A DNA stretch of 64,000 bases from Tetrahymena elliotti 4EA. Taxonomy: Eukaryota > Ciliophora > Oligohymenophorea > Hymenostomatida > Tetrahymenidae. Below the pieces are notes generated by a model, which was given only the letters and a program-made list of their open reading frames with translations, had not been told where the DNA came from and ran no database searches. Shown piece after piece: positions 24,497 through 36,700 of the stretch. The position numbers were made by a program, and so were the translations under genes. How positions within the stretch are numbered: the first letter of the stretch is position 1; each line of letters begins with the position of its first letter. Where the stretch lies: assembly GCA_000231825.2 (NCBI GenBank), contig JH720300.1, forward strand, positions 862,480 to 926,479, written 5' to 3'.

Positions 24497-26864
24497 TCAA
24501 TTAAGGATAAATTTTTAGAATTTTTCTCTGTAGTTATATAGCTTAGGATTTATTTATTCGAAATTTTAGTGTATAATTTTAACATTCTTTATACAGAATG
24601 CAAGGCTTGTCATTAATGGGTCCATTTCATAATTAAATTCTCCAAGTAAAGCTTTTTGCTATTATTTATTTTGAAAATGAGTTTAATAACTTTTTTATTG
24701 AAAAAAATTACAATAGAAGGAAGCTATGTATCAATGACCTGAATAGCATCTTTATTATTATTTATTAGACATTCTAATGCAACAAAAAGAGAAGCAAGAG
24801 ATATAATTCTAGGTTGATAGGTTAATTGCTCTTAAAAATAGTGAGATTGTAAAATATAATAGTATGATAACTCAGTAAGCTATTGTAAGAATTAGCTACC
24901 TAATTTCTAATATTTCTTAAGGAATGCTATATACTAATTATTGAAATCTGCAACAGTAGAAAAATTAAGATCATAATCTATTGTTTATAAAATTAGCATC
25001 TTCATATTTAGAATATCTTTTTTTTCGAAAGCTTAATGTGCGATTTCATTACAGAAATGGTTTAAGCCTACCTCTACTCTTTATTCAAAATGATTACAAA
25101 TTATCAAGCAACATACCCCAATCAAGTGAATATCACTATCCTAATATCTATATTTTTAAATTAAATCACAAAAAAGAATAATCAATGCAAAATTATTTAC
25201 TATTTTTTAGATTTTTTCAAAAATAAATCCATTAAATTAATAGTCTTAAAGAAAGTAGATATATTCGGTTTAGTAAAAACTAAAACAATCACTTCAATCA
25301 TCCAATCTAGCATCTTTTAACGGATTGGGTTGCTTATTTAGTGTCCTTCAAGAGGTTTTGTTAAATTCAGCTATTTAATTCATAGTTAAAACATTTTTAT
25401 CAACATTTTTTTCACAAACTCATAAAAGTTAAAAAAAATAAATTAAGTGCTTGTTGAGAATACAAATAAAAACCCTTAAAAACACCTCGCCTCATTTTTA
25501 ATAATATTCAATGATTATTTATTTCTACAACATCCAAAATTTTAAAATAAAATAATTTTGTCAAATAGGTTGGAAAAATAGAGAAAAGAATAATCTAATC
25601 CTTAGAGGTTTTGAGAGATAATTAGAGATATTAAATCAATGGACTTAATTAAATGAGTAAAAAAGGAATTTTTTTAACGTTATTTTTTTCAGTTTTTTTG
25701 GTTGAAAAAACTTTGATAAAGATTGAATGAATTACTTATTGGTCATTTACTAAAACATTTTTAAAATGAAATAATAAAGTGCATTACTTGCTATTTTAAA
25801 AGAGAGTAAAAGTATTCGTTGGTGAAAGCGTTTGGAGAAATAGATTAGAGCGTCATATAATTATCTTTAATTAAAGGATTTTCAGGCATTTCTTAGATGA
25901 TTTGGTTTTCATCTTTTTAAGGCGAAGATATTTTTTGTGTCTCTTATTAGGACATAACTTTTTTAATTTAATTTTTTTAGTTGTTAAGATTATCTTGGCT
26001 TAGATTTTTGGAGTGTCTCACTTTTATATTTGTAATCTCTTTTAACGCATTTCTTGTTTATTTTGTTTTAATGTTTTCTTGCTGCTAAATTCTATTCAAG
26101 CTATTTTAGTCTTTACTCTACTTCTACAAATTTTCATTTTGCTACATCAACGCTTCAACTGTCATATTTTTATTACTTCTTCCTAAAGATTAATTTTTTA
26201 ATGAATTACTACTGTCGTTTCTTTGTTTTTTGCTGAGGTTATTTCTAATTTAATTAGCTGGTCCTTAAATTATGTTTTCTTTTGATCCTTCTCTGGATAT
26301 TTTGACATTATATCCATGCTATTTATGAATATTAAATCTACTATAGTTGATATTTTCTTATTTTTGCTTTTTTTCTTGTTTCTTTTTGTTCTTTTATCCT
26401 GCAAAGTATTGAGAAGATATTTAAGATAATAGATTACTCTCTACATTTACTTAGCCTACCATTTAATAAGGTTTATGATCAATAAGCTCATTCTTCTGAT
26501 TTAGTATTGCATTTCTAAAATTAACTTTGTCATAATGTCTTGCAGTATCCAAACGATCCAAAGAAGACTAATGAGTATCTCTGCTTAGATTTGAATCAAT
26601 AGATTTCTAAAGCCCTGTTAATTTGTTACCAAATTAACCATAACAGCTCTTTTAAGCTTAATTTTATAAGATATGTTTCTCAAGGATAGAACATTATTAT
26701 AAGTTCTACTTATTAGGGTTAGATTACATTTTTTAACCAAAATTTTAACTCATAGGTTCCTACCTTGCCTAAGATGTATTTGAATAATTAGAGCTTGAAA
26801 TATTCGAGTAGTTTTAGCCTGCTGCCATATTTTCACAGAGAACTGATTTGCCACTTACGTACAT
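24497..26864 (-). CDS. Cyclin with long N-terminal extension
   Basis: A minus-strand gene of four exons: 25788-26864, 25201-25370, 24712-25147 and 24497-24658, joining to 614 codons with consistent phases. The first 350 residues are low-complexity, rich in Asn, Gln, Ser and Lys (for example SNYSNTSQARQEPMSQN). Then comes a cyclin box: NPIRQKMLDWMIEV, HLIGVCCLIICNHFE, and KMLILQTIDYDLNF followed by STVADFNNQYIAF, with a second, more diverged cyclin fold to the end (PRIISLASLFVALECL). Cyclins bind and activate cyclin-dependent kinases. The class (A/B-like mitotic versus other) cannot be fixed by eye. The canonical Arg/Lys/Glu pattern appears partly diverged (MLDWMIEV where many have LVDWLVEV). 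No clear destruction box was found. Hydrophobic plus-strand frames over the first exon are its antisense. Confidence 0.88.
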
Positions 26865-28264
26865 TATTAATATGGATTATCTACTTTATTTTATTATTAA
26901 ATATTTAAGATTTATAAATTTTAATTATTGATATTAAGTTATTTGGAAATTTAAATTAATGCTAAGCTATATTTTTGCTAACAAAGTTAATTTGACACAC
27001 TTTTCAGTGAGTAATTAAATTAGTTTAAAGCAGATTTAATCTAATTTTTTAAAATTAAACAGCTAGATTAGTAAAATCTTTTTGTTACTCGTTTTTTATT
27101 CAACGTTTAGTTTAAATTTTATTTTTTCTCATCAACTATTTTCATTTTGTAATTAAAGCAAGCTAATATATTAAGCTAAATATTTTTTTATTGTTTTATC
27201 TCACTTTAAATCTCAAAAATTATATTCAAAAAACATAAAACAATTTTAAATAAAATTCTTCTTTTTTTCCAGTTAAAATTTACTTTACAAAATTAAAAAT
27301 AATTTTTAACTGAAAAGAAATACATAGTTTCAATACATACAAGCATATCAAAGAAAAATAAATTTGACATCTAACTTTTCATTAAAAAGCTAAGTTTTTT
27401 TAATTTTAAAAATTTATTTTATAGCCCAATCAATTAATTTAGTTCAAGAAAAATAATTATTTTTCACTTTTTATCGAAAATTTTTTTTCTAACAAACAAT
27501 TCATTTTTCTTTATTTGTAGGTACTCTCCTTAATTGTTTTATAAAATAAATTTAGAATCTAAAAAAAATATATCATAATTTGATTTGTTAGCTTTAATTT
27601 TAATTTGAGTTAGAATTTTTGTTGAAGCATAATAATAGTGATAAATATTAATTAAGGTTAATTTTAATTCAATATTAATTTTTTAAAAATTTAGGAAACT
27701 ATTTTATGGGCTTCTAAGGATTTAAAAGCTAAAGATTATACCTTATGTGGGTAACCAGTGCAATGGATCCAATGAAAAATAAGTGGAAAATATACTAACT
27801 AATTAATAAATGAGGTATTATTTATTTTTTCCATGTTTGTTCACATAATCAATTTTGATTAGATAAAAAATATAAGGTATTTTAATTTGATATGATATTC
27901 AAAATTAGAGTTAGAATATGTTGAAATATCTTTAATTCTCAAAAATTTTAATTCAGATTTATATTGACTCGAGAGTTTGAAATTATTAATTAGAAATTAA
28001 TTTGAATAAATTTAAGAATGTTTGATGACTAAAGATTTTAGTATTTCGTAGTATGATGATATATCAAATTAATTTATGAAATACTTAAAATTTTAATATT
28101 ATATGGAGGGTTATAAACAGTCATATGTAAAGTTATTGATTTAGTGACATATTATTATGCATAGAGTAAAATGTTATATGAAATCTCTGTGAAAAATCAA
28201 TTAATGCTTAAGGAAAAGAAATAGTGCTGTTTACTTCTTCAATGTTTATTAAAAAAAAATAAAA
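26865..28264. other. Intergenic, divergent promoter region
   Basis: Spacer between the divergent cyclin and succinate-CoA ligase genes. It must hold both promoters. A 35-codon open frame at about 27704 is too short to support. No other feature seen. Confidence 0.5.
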
Positions 28265-28405
28265 ATGGTAAAAATTAAGCTCTATATTTTAACAAGGGAA
28301 ATATCTTAGATCTACATGAAAATAAATATAAAATAATAAGCAATAAAAGAAGAAGAAAGAAAATTAATTAAAAGAAGAAGAAGAAGAAAGTTAATAATTT
28401 TTTGA
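28265..28405 (+). other. Upstream open frame abutting the ligase start codon
   Basis: ATG 28265 opens a 46-codon ciliate-code frame that ends with TGA at 28403-28405, one base before the main ATG at 28407. Its 3' half is an AAG/AGA-rich tract giving a run of Arg. If the transcript starts upstream, this would be a uORF; if transcription starts in the purine tract it is irrelevant. Confidence 0.35.
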
Positions 28406-28406
28406 A

Positions 28407-30617
28407 ATGTTCTTAACCAATATATTCAAAAGATCTCCATAGTTCTTGCCCAAGTCCTCCAAGCTTTTATTCAACCCCTAATACAATATCATCTTGCACG
28501 AGTACTAGGTTATGGATCTTTTACAAAAGTATGACCTTCCAGTTATTAGTGTAAATAAAAACATTACTTATTCTCAAATTCCCTTCGCACAAATTTCATT
28601 TTTATCTTTTTATCTACTTTTCTTTAATAAGACTTTCCAAACAAATATTTTAGCTTTTCAAAAAATTAATATGCAATTTTAAATTAATTTAGGGTAGCGT
28701 AGCCAGTGATGCTGAATAGGCTTTCAATGTTGCTTAAAAATTAAAGAATACTAAGCCTTCAAACCAAAATATGGGAATCCAATTCACTGATTTCGTTGTT
28801 AAAGCTCAAGTAATTCATTTTTTATTTAATAATTTACCAATATGTTTTAATTGCAAAATTGATAAAAATCTTATTTTGAATTGTATAGATTCACGCTGGT
28901 GGAAGAGGTAAAGGTTTCTTCAAGGAAAATGGTATGCAAAGTGGTGTTTAATTTGCTACTTCACCCTAAGAAGTTAGGGATATTGCTGAAAAAATGCTTG
29001 GTAAAACTCTTATTACTAAGTAAACAGGTTTGAGAGGTAGAAGTGTCAATTCAGTTTTGGTAGTTGAAAGAACTTTCTTGAGAAAGGTAAAAAATGAATT
29101 ATTTTACATTTTATGCATCTTGTTTAGCTCATGTAGCAAATTGAATAAAAAATTAGTTAACTAGTTGATTTAACAAGAAAAAATAAATTTTCATAAATTA
29201 TCAATTATCATTCATAATTGAACAATTAGCAATCAACAGCTAGATTAATCTTATTTATTTTTGTAAAAAATAGGAATTATATTTGGCTATTACTTTAGAT
29301 AGAAAGCAAGGAGGTATTGTTATCATTTGCAACGAACGTGGTGGTGTTAATATTGAATAGTAAGACGAAGGTTCAGTTAAAACTCATTTCGTCAATGTTC
29401 ATGAAGGACTCACCTAACAAACTCTTGAAGATATTAGCAAATCTCTCAATCTTGGATCTCAATATAATGATTAACTTCATAAGGTGAGCCTTTAAAGTTA
29501 GTTTTTAATGAAAATTATTACATTTAAATCTTATAATAACATAGAATGAGAAAAGAAATAGCATATTTTTTATAATAGATAAAAAAATTGCATCCTTTGA
29601 TGTAATTAATATCTTAAATTAGAAAACAACAAAAAATAGCAATCAAAAAAGCAATAAAATAAAATAAATAGAATTTATTTATAAGAATAAATTAAAATAA
29701 TCAATAGATGATATCAGAAAATAACTTTATTATTTTTAAATAAATTAGATTGTTAAAGGTTTATACAAATGCTTCATTGAAACTGATTCTACCCTTTTAG
29801 AAATTAATCCCTTGGGTTTGACCATTGATGGTAAGCTCCTCATTTGTGATTAAAAGATGAATGTAGATGACAATGCTGCTTACAGATAACCTGAAATTGC
29901 ATAAATGGAAGATATTACTTAGGTAAGAAATAGTTTTTTTTGAAAATTTTTTAATTTAGTAAAGATATAAACAATTAATAAACTTCTACTTTTAATAATA
30001 AATATAGAAAGATTTAAAGGAAATTGAAGCTGATTAAAATGCTTTGAATTATATTGCTTTGGATGGTAATATTGGTTGCATGGTTAATGGTGCTGGTCTT
30101 GCTATGGCAACTATGGATTTAATCCAATCTAAAAACGGTATGCCTGCTAATTTCTTGGATTGTGGTGGTAAGGCTGATGACAGATAAGTCTTTGCTGCTT
30201 TAAAAATTATGGAATAAGATCCTAATGTTGAAGCTATTTTTGTCAACATTTTTGCAGGTATCACAAGGTAAATAAATACAAAAGATATTTAACTGAATTC
30301 TAATTTTAATTTTATTTTAAAAGATGTGATATCATTTGCTTGGGTTTAATTAGAGCCCTTTCTGAATTAGGTATGAAGAAGCCTATTGTTCTCAGATTAA
30401 AGGGAACCAATGTTGAAGAAGTAATGATAAGTTTTGTTAATGCATATAAACTCATTCTTTTTATAAATACTATTAGGCCAAATAAATTATCCAAGATAGT
30501 GGTTTTAATATGTTAGTCACTGAAGATCTTTCCCAAGCTGCTGAAAAGGCAGTTAAGATGGCTGCTATTCTCAGAATGGCCAGAGATGCTAGAATTAATA
30601 TCCTCCTCACAAGTTGA
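28407..30617 (+). CDS. Succinate-CoA ligase beta subunit, mitochondrial
   Basis: Eight exons: 28407-28550, 28693-28809, 28889-29086, 29274-29483, 29749-29922, 30008-30267, 30324-30420 and 30477-30617 (TGA). Phases agree throughout. The N-terminus [16 protein letters not shown] is basic and free of acidic residues, a mitochondrial presequence. The ATP-grasp domain starts at [16 protein letters not shown] and includes [12 protein letters not shown]. The ligase domain has [27 protein letters not shown] and [16 protein letters not shown]. The enzyme joins the alpha subunit to convert succinyl-CoA to succinate with ATP or GTP formation in the TCA cycle. ADP or GDP preference is not evident from the sequence. 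The alpha subunit is not in the window. Length (about 446 residues) is normal. Confidence 0.96.
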
Positions 30618-31720
30618 ACAATTACTTTATAAATAAATAATAATATTAGCACAGATCAAATATTAAACTTAGTCACTTTAAAAAAAAACATATTTATTTT
30701 GTAAAATGTATTTCCTTCAAATTAAAAATTTTATTTTATTTCCAAAGAGCCTCACTTCATAAACTAAAATTTTTCATTATTTTTAAAAGAAAGTAAATAT
30801 AATTAATAGCCAAAAAATAATTAAATTAAATTTTCGAGCTTCATTTTTGAATAAAAAATCTAAGCAAATCTTTTGATTTAAAAAATGAAAATATCAATAA
30901 CCAGAAGTCTTAACTTATTTCTCAATGATATAATAAAAAAACTTCAGTATTTTTGATAAATTAAGACTCTTTATTAATTTAATAAGAATCTGAATATAAA
31001 AATATTACAGTTAATTATTGCTTAATAGAAAAATAATTAGCTTTTTAAAACTAATTCCAATTAGGATACAAAAATAAAATACAATTAAGAAAAGTTAACC
31101 AAAATAAATATTAGGAGCAAGCAAGCTTTAATTTACTGGATTAAAAGTTATTTTTATTTTAAATAAAGTTATTTTGATGTAGCATATATTATTGATCTTT
31201 ATAAATTTATTATGTTTAATAAATATATTGAAAATAACTAATTACTTGAAATTGAATTAATAAAAATTACAATAAAGTATTGAAATATTATCAAAAATAT
31301 CATCCTAAGTTTTTGTTTAATTTGTGAGAATGAAATGAAAAATTTTCTATGCATAGACCATTCCAAAAAGATAACTTAAACCAAATATTTTCCAAATAAA
31401 TAAAGGAATAATAATTATTTATTTTTCTTTAATTTATATTTTACTTGAATTATACCTAAAAAATAAAAAATTCCAGTGTCTAAAATACCGAAAAATTATT
31501 TATAAAATTGCAAAAAATCCAATAAAAAATATTAAGTAAATAAAAAAGTACTTAATTTTAGCTTGTATTACTTAATTAAAATATTACTTGAAATAAAAAA
31601 TAATTTAGTTTGAACAACTTTACTGTGTAAAATAATAGTATATAGACTAAACAAAATTTTAACTTAATTTATTATTTTTAATCAACTTTTTCTTAATTAT
31701 CAAAGTGTATGCTAGGGATC
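30618..31720. other. Intergenic, convergent 3' regions
   Basis: AT-rich spacer between the converging ligase and Sac1/5-phosphatase genes. Nothing recognisable. Confidence 0.5.
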
Positions 31721-34414
31721 TCATTTCTATCCATGCAATTCTAGATCTTCCTCTTCTTCTATTTTTTGGGCTTACTAGTTTATTTCTGCTTGAATTTGCT
31801 CTTCTATCTGCTTTTTTATTTGTTAGTTTATCTTTTTTATTGTTAGAGTGTATTGAGAATAAACTGGCCTATGAGCAGAATAAACTATTTCTCTTCTATT
31901 ATAAACATCTACATCGAAGTTGTCACCTTATTTACTCCATAGCAAGATTCTATCTGTCCATGATGGAGCTACAGATTACGCATAGTTAGGGGAAGATAAA
32001 TCGTATTTGAATGTTGGTAAGAAATTAATTGTGGGTTCATAATACTTTTACAAATAGTCTGAGTTCGGTTTTTAAGAAATAAATTCATCTTATAAAAGCA
32101 ATTTAGCCAATATTTTTTCTGCTTTAGATCCATCCCCTTACTTTAAGTAATTGTAGTTGTCAATGCTTTGAGCAATATCTTAAGCTGGAAGATTAATATT
32201 AAATCCAATATCACCCATCAAGAAATTAAAATTCAAATTAATAATCTTTTCATCCTTTTTCTTTCCAGGGACACCTTCTTGTTAATAACAATTTTTATGA
32301 ATATCATCAATGCTTGAAATTTTGCTCTTGGATGAATAATCTAAATTAACATTCAAAAAGTTAATAGAAGTGTCATCAATGTAAAGCTTAATAGAAACTG
32401 CTCCCATATAAGATGTATATCCATATTTAACTGTATCTTCATTTATTTTTGAAATACGATTTTACACAGATTTCTTTGAAAAAACTAAGAGGACCATTCC
32501 ATATAAATCTCTTGATTTAGTTAGGATATAATTGTCGTATCTATTCAAAGCATTTGTGATTGTTTGATTCCATTTTCTAATTTATGATTCATTATTCACA
32601 GAAACAAAACTCTTTACATTATATTATATAATTTCTTATAAACCTACTGCAACAATATCCGGAGTATTCTTTCTATCGAATCCAAAGAAATTTCCACTCT
32701 CATCTAAATCAGCTGGACATTCAAATCCACTAACATTCCATATTATTGTGAATACCTTAATTTTGGAAAATGTGCAGAATTCATTTTATCTTTTGATTAA
32801 TTCGTTTTCAACACTTTCATTAAAAATATTAACACAATCTGTTGTTTAACCTACTACAAGATCGATAGTCTATTGTTTTATGTCATCTTCGAAATTCTAC
32901 ATATAGAATCTATTCAAAGTTTTGTAACCATGCAAAATTAGACCAGCAAAAGTTCTTGTACCGTCTCTTGTTACATCTGTGTGAGTAGATCCAGTACCAG
33001 TGTAGTGTTTTGATATCATATCACCACAGTTAGCCCATATTTCTTTAAACTTTTAAGTGAATGCATCGCATTTACCTTTCTTGCTCTTATCAATATGATC
33101 CAAGGGGTCTTCTCCAAACTCCTCAGACAAATTAACTCCTAGCATTTCCAGTTAGACAATGAGAATATCAAGAGCAATTTTACTTTAAAAGACATTGGTT
33201 CTATCAAGACAATCGAGACAATTAGTACGAATGATACCCTTTTAAGTCTAAATAACCGTCTTATTTGATAAATCTTCAGCATAAAATAAGAAATTTTAGT
33301 TGTGCTTATGCATATCTCTGATTGTAGGATTAACATTTTCATATCTTTCATTTTTGCATACAGTGTGGAAATCAAAGAATTTATATTTAACATAATCTAA
33401 ATTATTATTTTTAACATGTGCTTCAAAGCCTTCAGTAATCAATTACTCTGAAGGTTTTCCTCTTTTCATCAAGTTAACACAAATAACATAATTATAATTC
33501 TTTTTGATATCTTCAAAATGCTTTAAAAAAGAACCATTTGTAAACTCGAAAGTTCTAGTAATTTGTGTATTAGCAGTGATACCTGTCTGCTTCCAAAAGA
33601 TAGGAACAGATCCTCTGATCTACAAATGAGAGCAACAATATTAGTTAAAAATAAAGAATTGTTCCACTTCATTATAATTACCAACATTTCCTTCATCATC
33701 AACACCTCTTGCGTTGTATCTTGTACCAGCTTTTTTACATGAACGACGAGCTATCAAATAAAAGTCTAGCTTTTTTCCTACCATGTAGACTTGAAAGTTA
33801 GAAACAAATCCTTAAATAACAGGAGTAGTCCATATGGGTTTTACTTTTGCAGCAATTATATCTTTACACATGTAACTATTCCAAGCAAACCTCCATTCTC
33901 TTTCAGCCTGAAAAGCCTACTTTTGTCTTGAAAGACTCAAGTCATAAGTGTAAGAAAAGTAGTATCCTTCTTGAAAGAGGCTTCTGATATTTGTTATTTA
34001 TTATTCTAGCCTAGTTCCTTTTTCACCAACAAATAAATCTCTACTTTTAACAAATGAGACAAAACATAATGATTAAATTTCAAAAACATCATGCTTTTAA
34101 ATTGCACAAGTTTAAGCAACGTTTTCTGCAAAAACTAGGAATTTTTCATCTAAAATATACTAAATACCCATAAATAATGAGAATCTTAAGGTTTCTATTG
34201 GTTTTTCACCCTAAAACTTATCATCTATACCTATTTCATAAATTCTTCCTGCCTTTTCAATAATTAACTTTTTATCAACTTTAGGATTCTTTGATTTGAT
34301 CTAGAGCTCAAAGCATGATGTGTATCTAGTTACAAAAACAACTTGAATATTCTGCTTTGGCTTCTCTGTGTTGTCTTCTTAAATTTTAATAGCGTTCTAA
34401 ACAGCGTCCACCAT
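31721..34414 (-). CDS. Synaptojanin-like Sac1 / inositol-polyphosphate 5-phosphatase fusion
   Basis: A single-exon minus-strand gene, ATG 34414-34412, TGA 31723-31721, 897 residues. The N-terminal half is a Sac phosphoinositide phosphatase domain with the CX5R(T/S) motif in RTNCLDCLDRTN near residue 400. The C-terminal half is an inositol-polyphosphate 5-phosphatase fold: FTIIWNVSGFE (about 555), DIVAVGLQEI (about 585), MGDIGFNINLP (about 735), APSWTDRILLW (about 820) and YSAHRPVY (about 845). A Gln/Glu-rich tail ends the protein. This order defines synaptojanins (Inp51-53 in yeast), which remove phosphates from PI(4,5)P2 and monophosphorylated phosphoinositides during endocytosis. Two 5-phosphatase motifs are altered (see findings), so that half may be inactive. 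No proline-rich tail is evident. The upstream frame stays open, so a longer N-terminus is possible. Confidence 0.92.
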
Positions 34415-35244
34415 ATTTTCCCTATTAATTTTGTACCTTTAAGTAAGAAATAAAGACAGATTAATTAATAATATTTATAATTTATTCAGTATCTGATTTT
34501 TTAATGATCAATTTGTATATTTAAGAATATAATTTATATTGATAAAAACCTAACATTTAATTATACTCCATTACTTTAAAATTTATTTAATATCTATCTT
34601 TTTTTCTTTATTTAAAATAGATTTTTTTAAAATCAAATAGACTAAAAAATAAAAATTAATTTCCTGTTAAAACTTATTCAACCCATTTTTTAAATTACAT
34701 GTGTTTGATTTAACCTTTAAATATGAAAATTTTGTTTAAAGAACTAAAATAGATTAAATATTTTTTTAATTAAAATAATTGAAATAGAATCAATAGTTGA
34801 TATGAAGTAAAATCTTCTTGTTTTATTATTTGATCTTTATTTCTATTATATATAAAAAAACCACTTTTACTTAATTATGACCATCCTTTTTCTCTATAGA
34901 TTGTAAATTTGTATATATGATATTATTAAATATTTGTAAAAATAAAAACTTTTTTTGAAATATCTTACCTACAATTCTCAGATAACTAAATCTTGTTTTT
35001 TTGAGATAAATTTTTATTTTACATTACTTTAGCTTAATTAATTCATATTTTATATAAAAGTACATAATAAATTAATTTAAGTTATATTTGTGAAAGAAAA
35101 TAAAATCTTTAATACTAATTACTAATCTAAATCAAGCACATTTTCTTTTAAAATTTTAATTTATTAATTCATTGATTAATTTTTGGCTAAATTAACTTAC
35201 AAAAATAAGAATTGTAAAAGAAAAAAATACAAATTTTTTGAAAG
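34415..35244. other. Intergenic, upstream of Sac1/5-phosphatase
   Basis: AT-rich spacer, presumably the promoter of the minus-strand phosphatase gene. Nothing specific seen. Confidence 0.5.
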
Positions 35245-35925
35245 CATAAAATAGGTATTGTAGCTATGTTCTAATATTGATAAAATTAGTAGTTTGGAAA
35301 CTCTGACCTATCTTCTCATAAATACATAAGTATTATTTTTTGTTAAAAAGCAAGCATTCATACATAATTTTACATTTGTTAGAAAAAATTAAAGGTTAAT
35401 CTTTATTTGACTATTTATTAATATGTTAAAAAATAAATCAATATTTACTCAATCACTAATATTTTAGTTTTTGACATTATTTTTTAACTTTTATATTAAA
35501 TACTTTTACTTTATTTTTGCAATTTTTTTCATCGAGACTCAAAAAAAAAAACTTATTTTGATACTAAAAGGCGAATACCGTTATAATATTTTATGTTTAT
35601 TTGATTATTATTTATCAACTCAATTAATTAAAAAAAAATTGAATATGAAGCTTATTCATTAAGTATAATGCTCAATAAATTTTTAACAAATAAATCTTTT
35701 TTATTGTTAGCTTCACAATTACTTATTTTTTAGGCTCTCAACTTTTAATTTTAATATTCAATTTTTGAGCTTTAAATTTTTCTTGAAATCACTTTTTTAT
35801 TATTTCTCAAATATATTTTAATAAGATATGAGAGAACCTGGTATTGTAGAATTAGGTAGTAATTTAAGTAATTGTCTTAATCTCTGTACATTAGAGTTAA
35901 TATTAAGTAAAAAAAGTTTAATTTT
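35245..35925 (+). pseudogene. Relic of an LRR gene related to 40.6-43.8 kb
   Basis: Three blocks resemble the 5' end of the LRR gene at 40623: AAAGCATAAAATAGG followed by a GT-type donor near 35263; CTCTGACCTATCTTC followed by ATAAATACATAAG near 35302; and one LRR exon at 35826-35906 that reads GIVELGSNLSNCLNLCTLEL. Order and spacing match the intact gene. The rest of the repeat exons are absent. It appears to be a partial duplicate that lost its 3' part, now lying upstream of the arrestin-like pair. No single continuous coding frame can be made. Confidence 0.55.
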
Positions 35926-36700
35926 CTTCATTTTAAAAAAATTTGGAAAATGAATGAAACATGATGTAAATTTTTTTTAATAATTTTTTACTTTTTAGAA
36001 ATTAATTTTCTTGGTTATTTATTTTTATTTCATAAAAAAGAAATAATTAATATTTATTAATTAATTTAACCTTTTTTTGAATATTAACTACAGTATTTAA
36101 TTAAAAAATTAATTTTTATTCTTTTACTATTTTCTTTTAAACTTAAAAATAATTAAATTTTTAAAAGAATTAATGGTATAGAGAATCACCACAGCACATT
36201 GGAATTAGTTTCTTATGTAAAAATCAATAGACATTGAACCACAACTTAAAGTAAATAATTTTTTTATTTTTTGACTAGAAGTATGTGTTTGTTGTTTTCT
36301 AAATAAATATTTACCTAATTTTTTAAACTTCAATAGGAAAATAAATAAATGAATTATTCAGGTTGAACTGAAGTTATTTTTTTTCTTCTTAAATTTACTG
36401 GTGTGGTATTTTAAAATTTAAATTTAAATTTTAAATAATTTTTAAATATGTCTATTTCAAAAATAATTATTTCAAAACCATTAGATTTTTAATAGCATAA
36501 TGGATTATTAATTATTAGCAGTTCATTTTCTTTTCTAAATTTAATATTCTTCATTATTATTTATAAATAAAAAAGTTTCTATAACAAAAAAATTCATGAA
36601 TAAAAATCATTAACATACAGTGCTTCGATTTTTATTCATTAAAACTTAAGAAATATTAATTAATTGAATTTCCAAATTAATAATTAAAATAAAAAAATAA
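35926..36700. other. Intergenic, upstream of first arrestin-like gene
   Basis: AT-rich. The last 300 bases resemble the corresponding region upstream of the second arrestin-like gene (for instance TTTAAATATGTCTATTT and TTTTAATAGCATA), so the duplicated unit includes the promoter region. Confidence 0.5.

Noticed and set aside
26071..26328. Hydrophobic 85-codon plus-strand frame resembling a membrane protein
   Set aside because: It is antisense to the Asn/Gln/Lys-rich first exon of the cyclin gene; the minus strand gives a continuous 359-codon exon that splices in phase to a cyclin box.
27704..27811. 35-codon plus-strand frame in the cyclin/ligase divergent region
   Set aside because: Too short, no motif, no splice context.
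31705..31989. Plus-strand hydrophobic ORF
   Set aside because: Antisense of the 5-phosphatase C-terminus; the minus frame holds PSWTDRIL and HRPV motifs.
33139..33705. Standard-code minus ORFs of Sac1 region as independent genes
   Set aside because: They lie in other frames than the continuous 898-codon Sac1/5-phosphatase frame.
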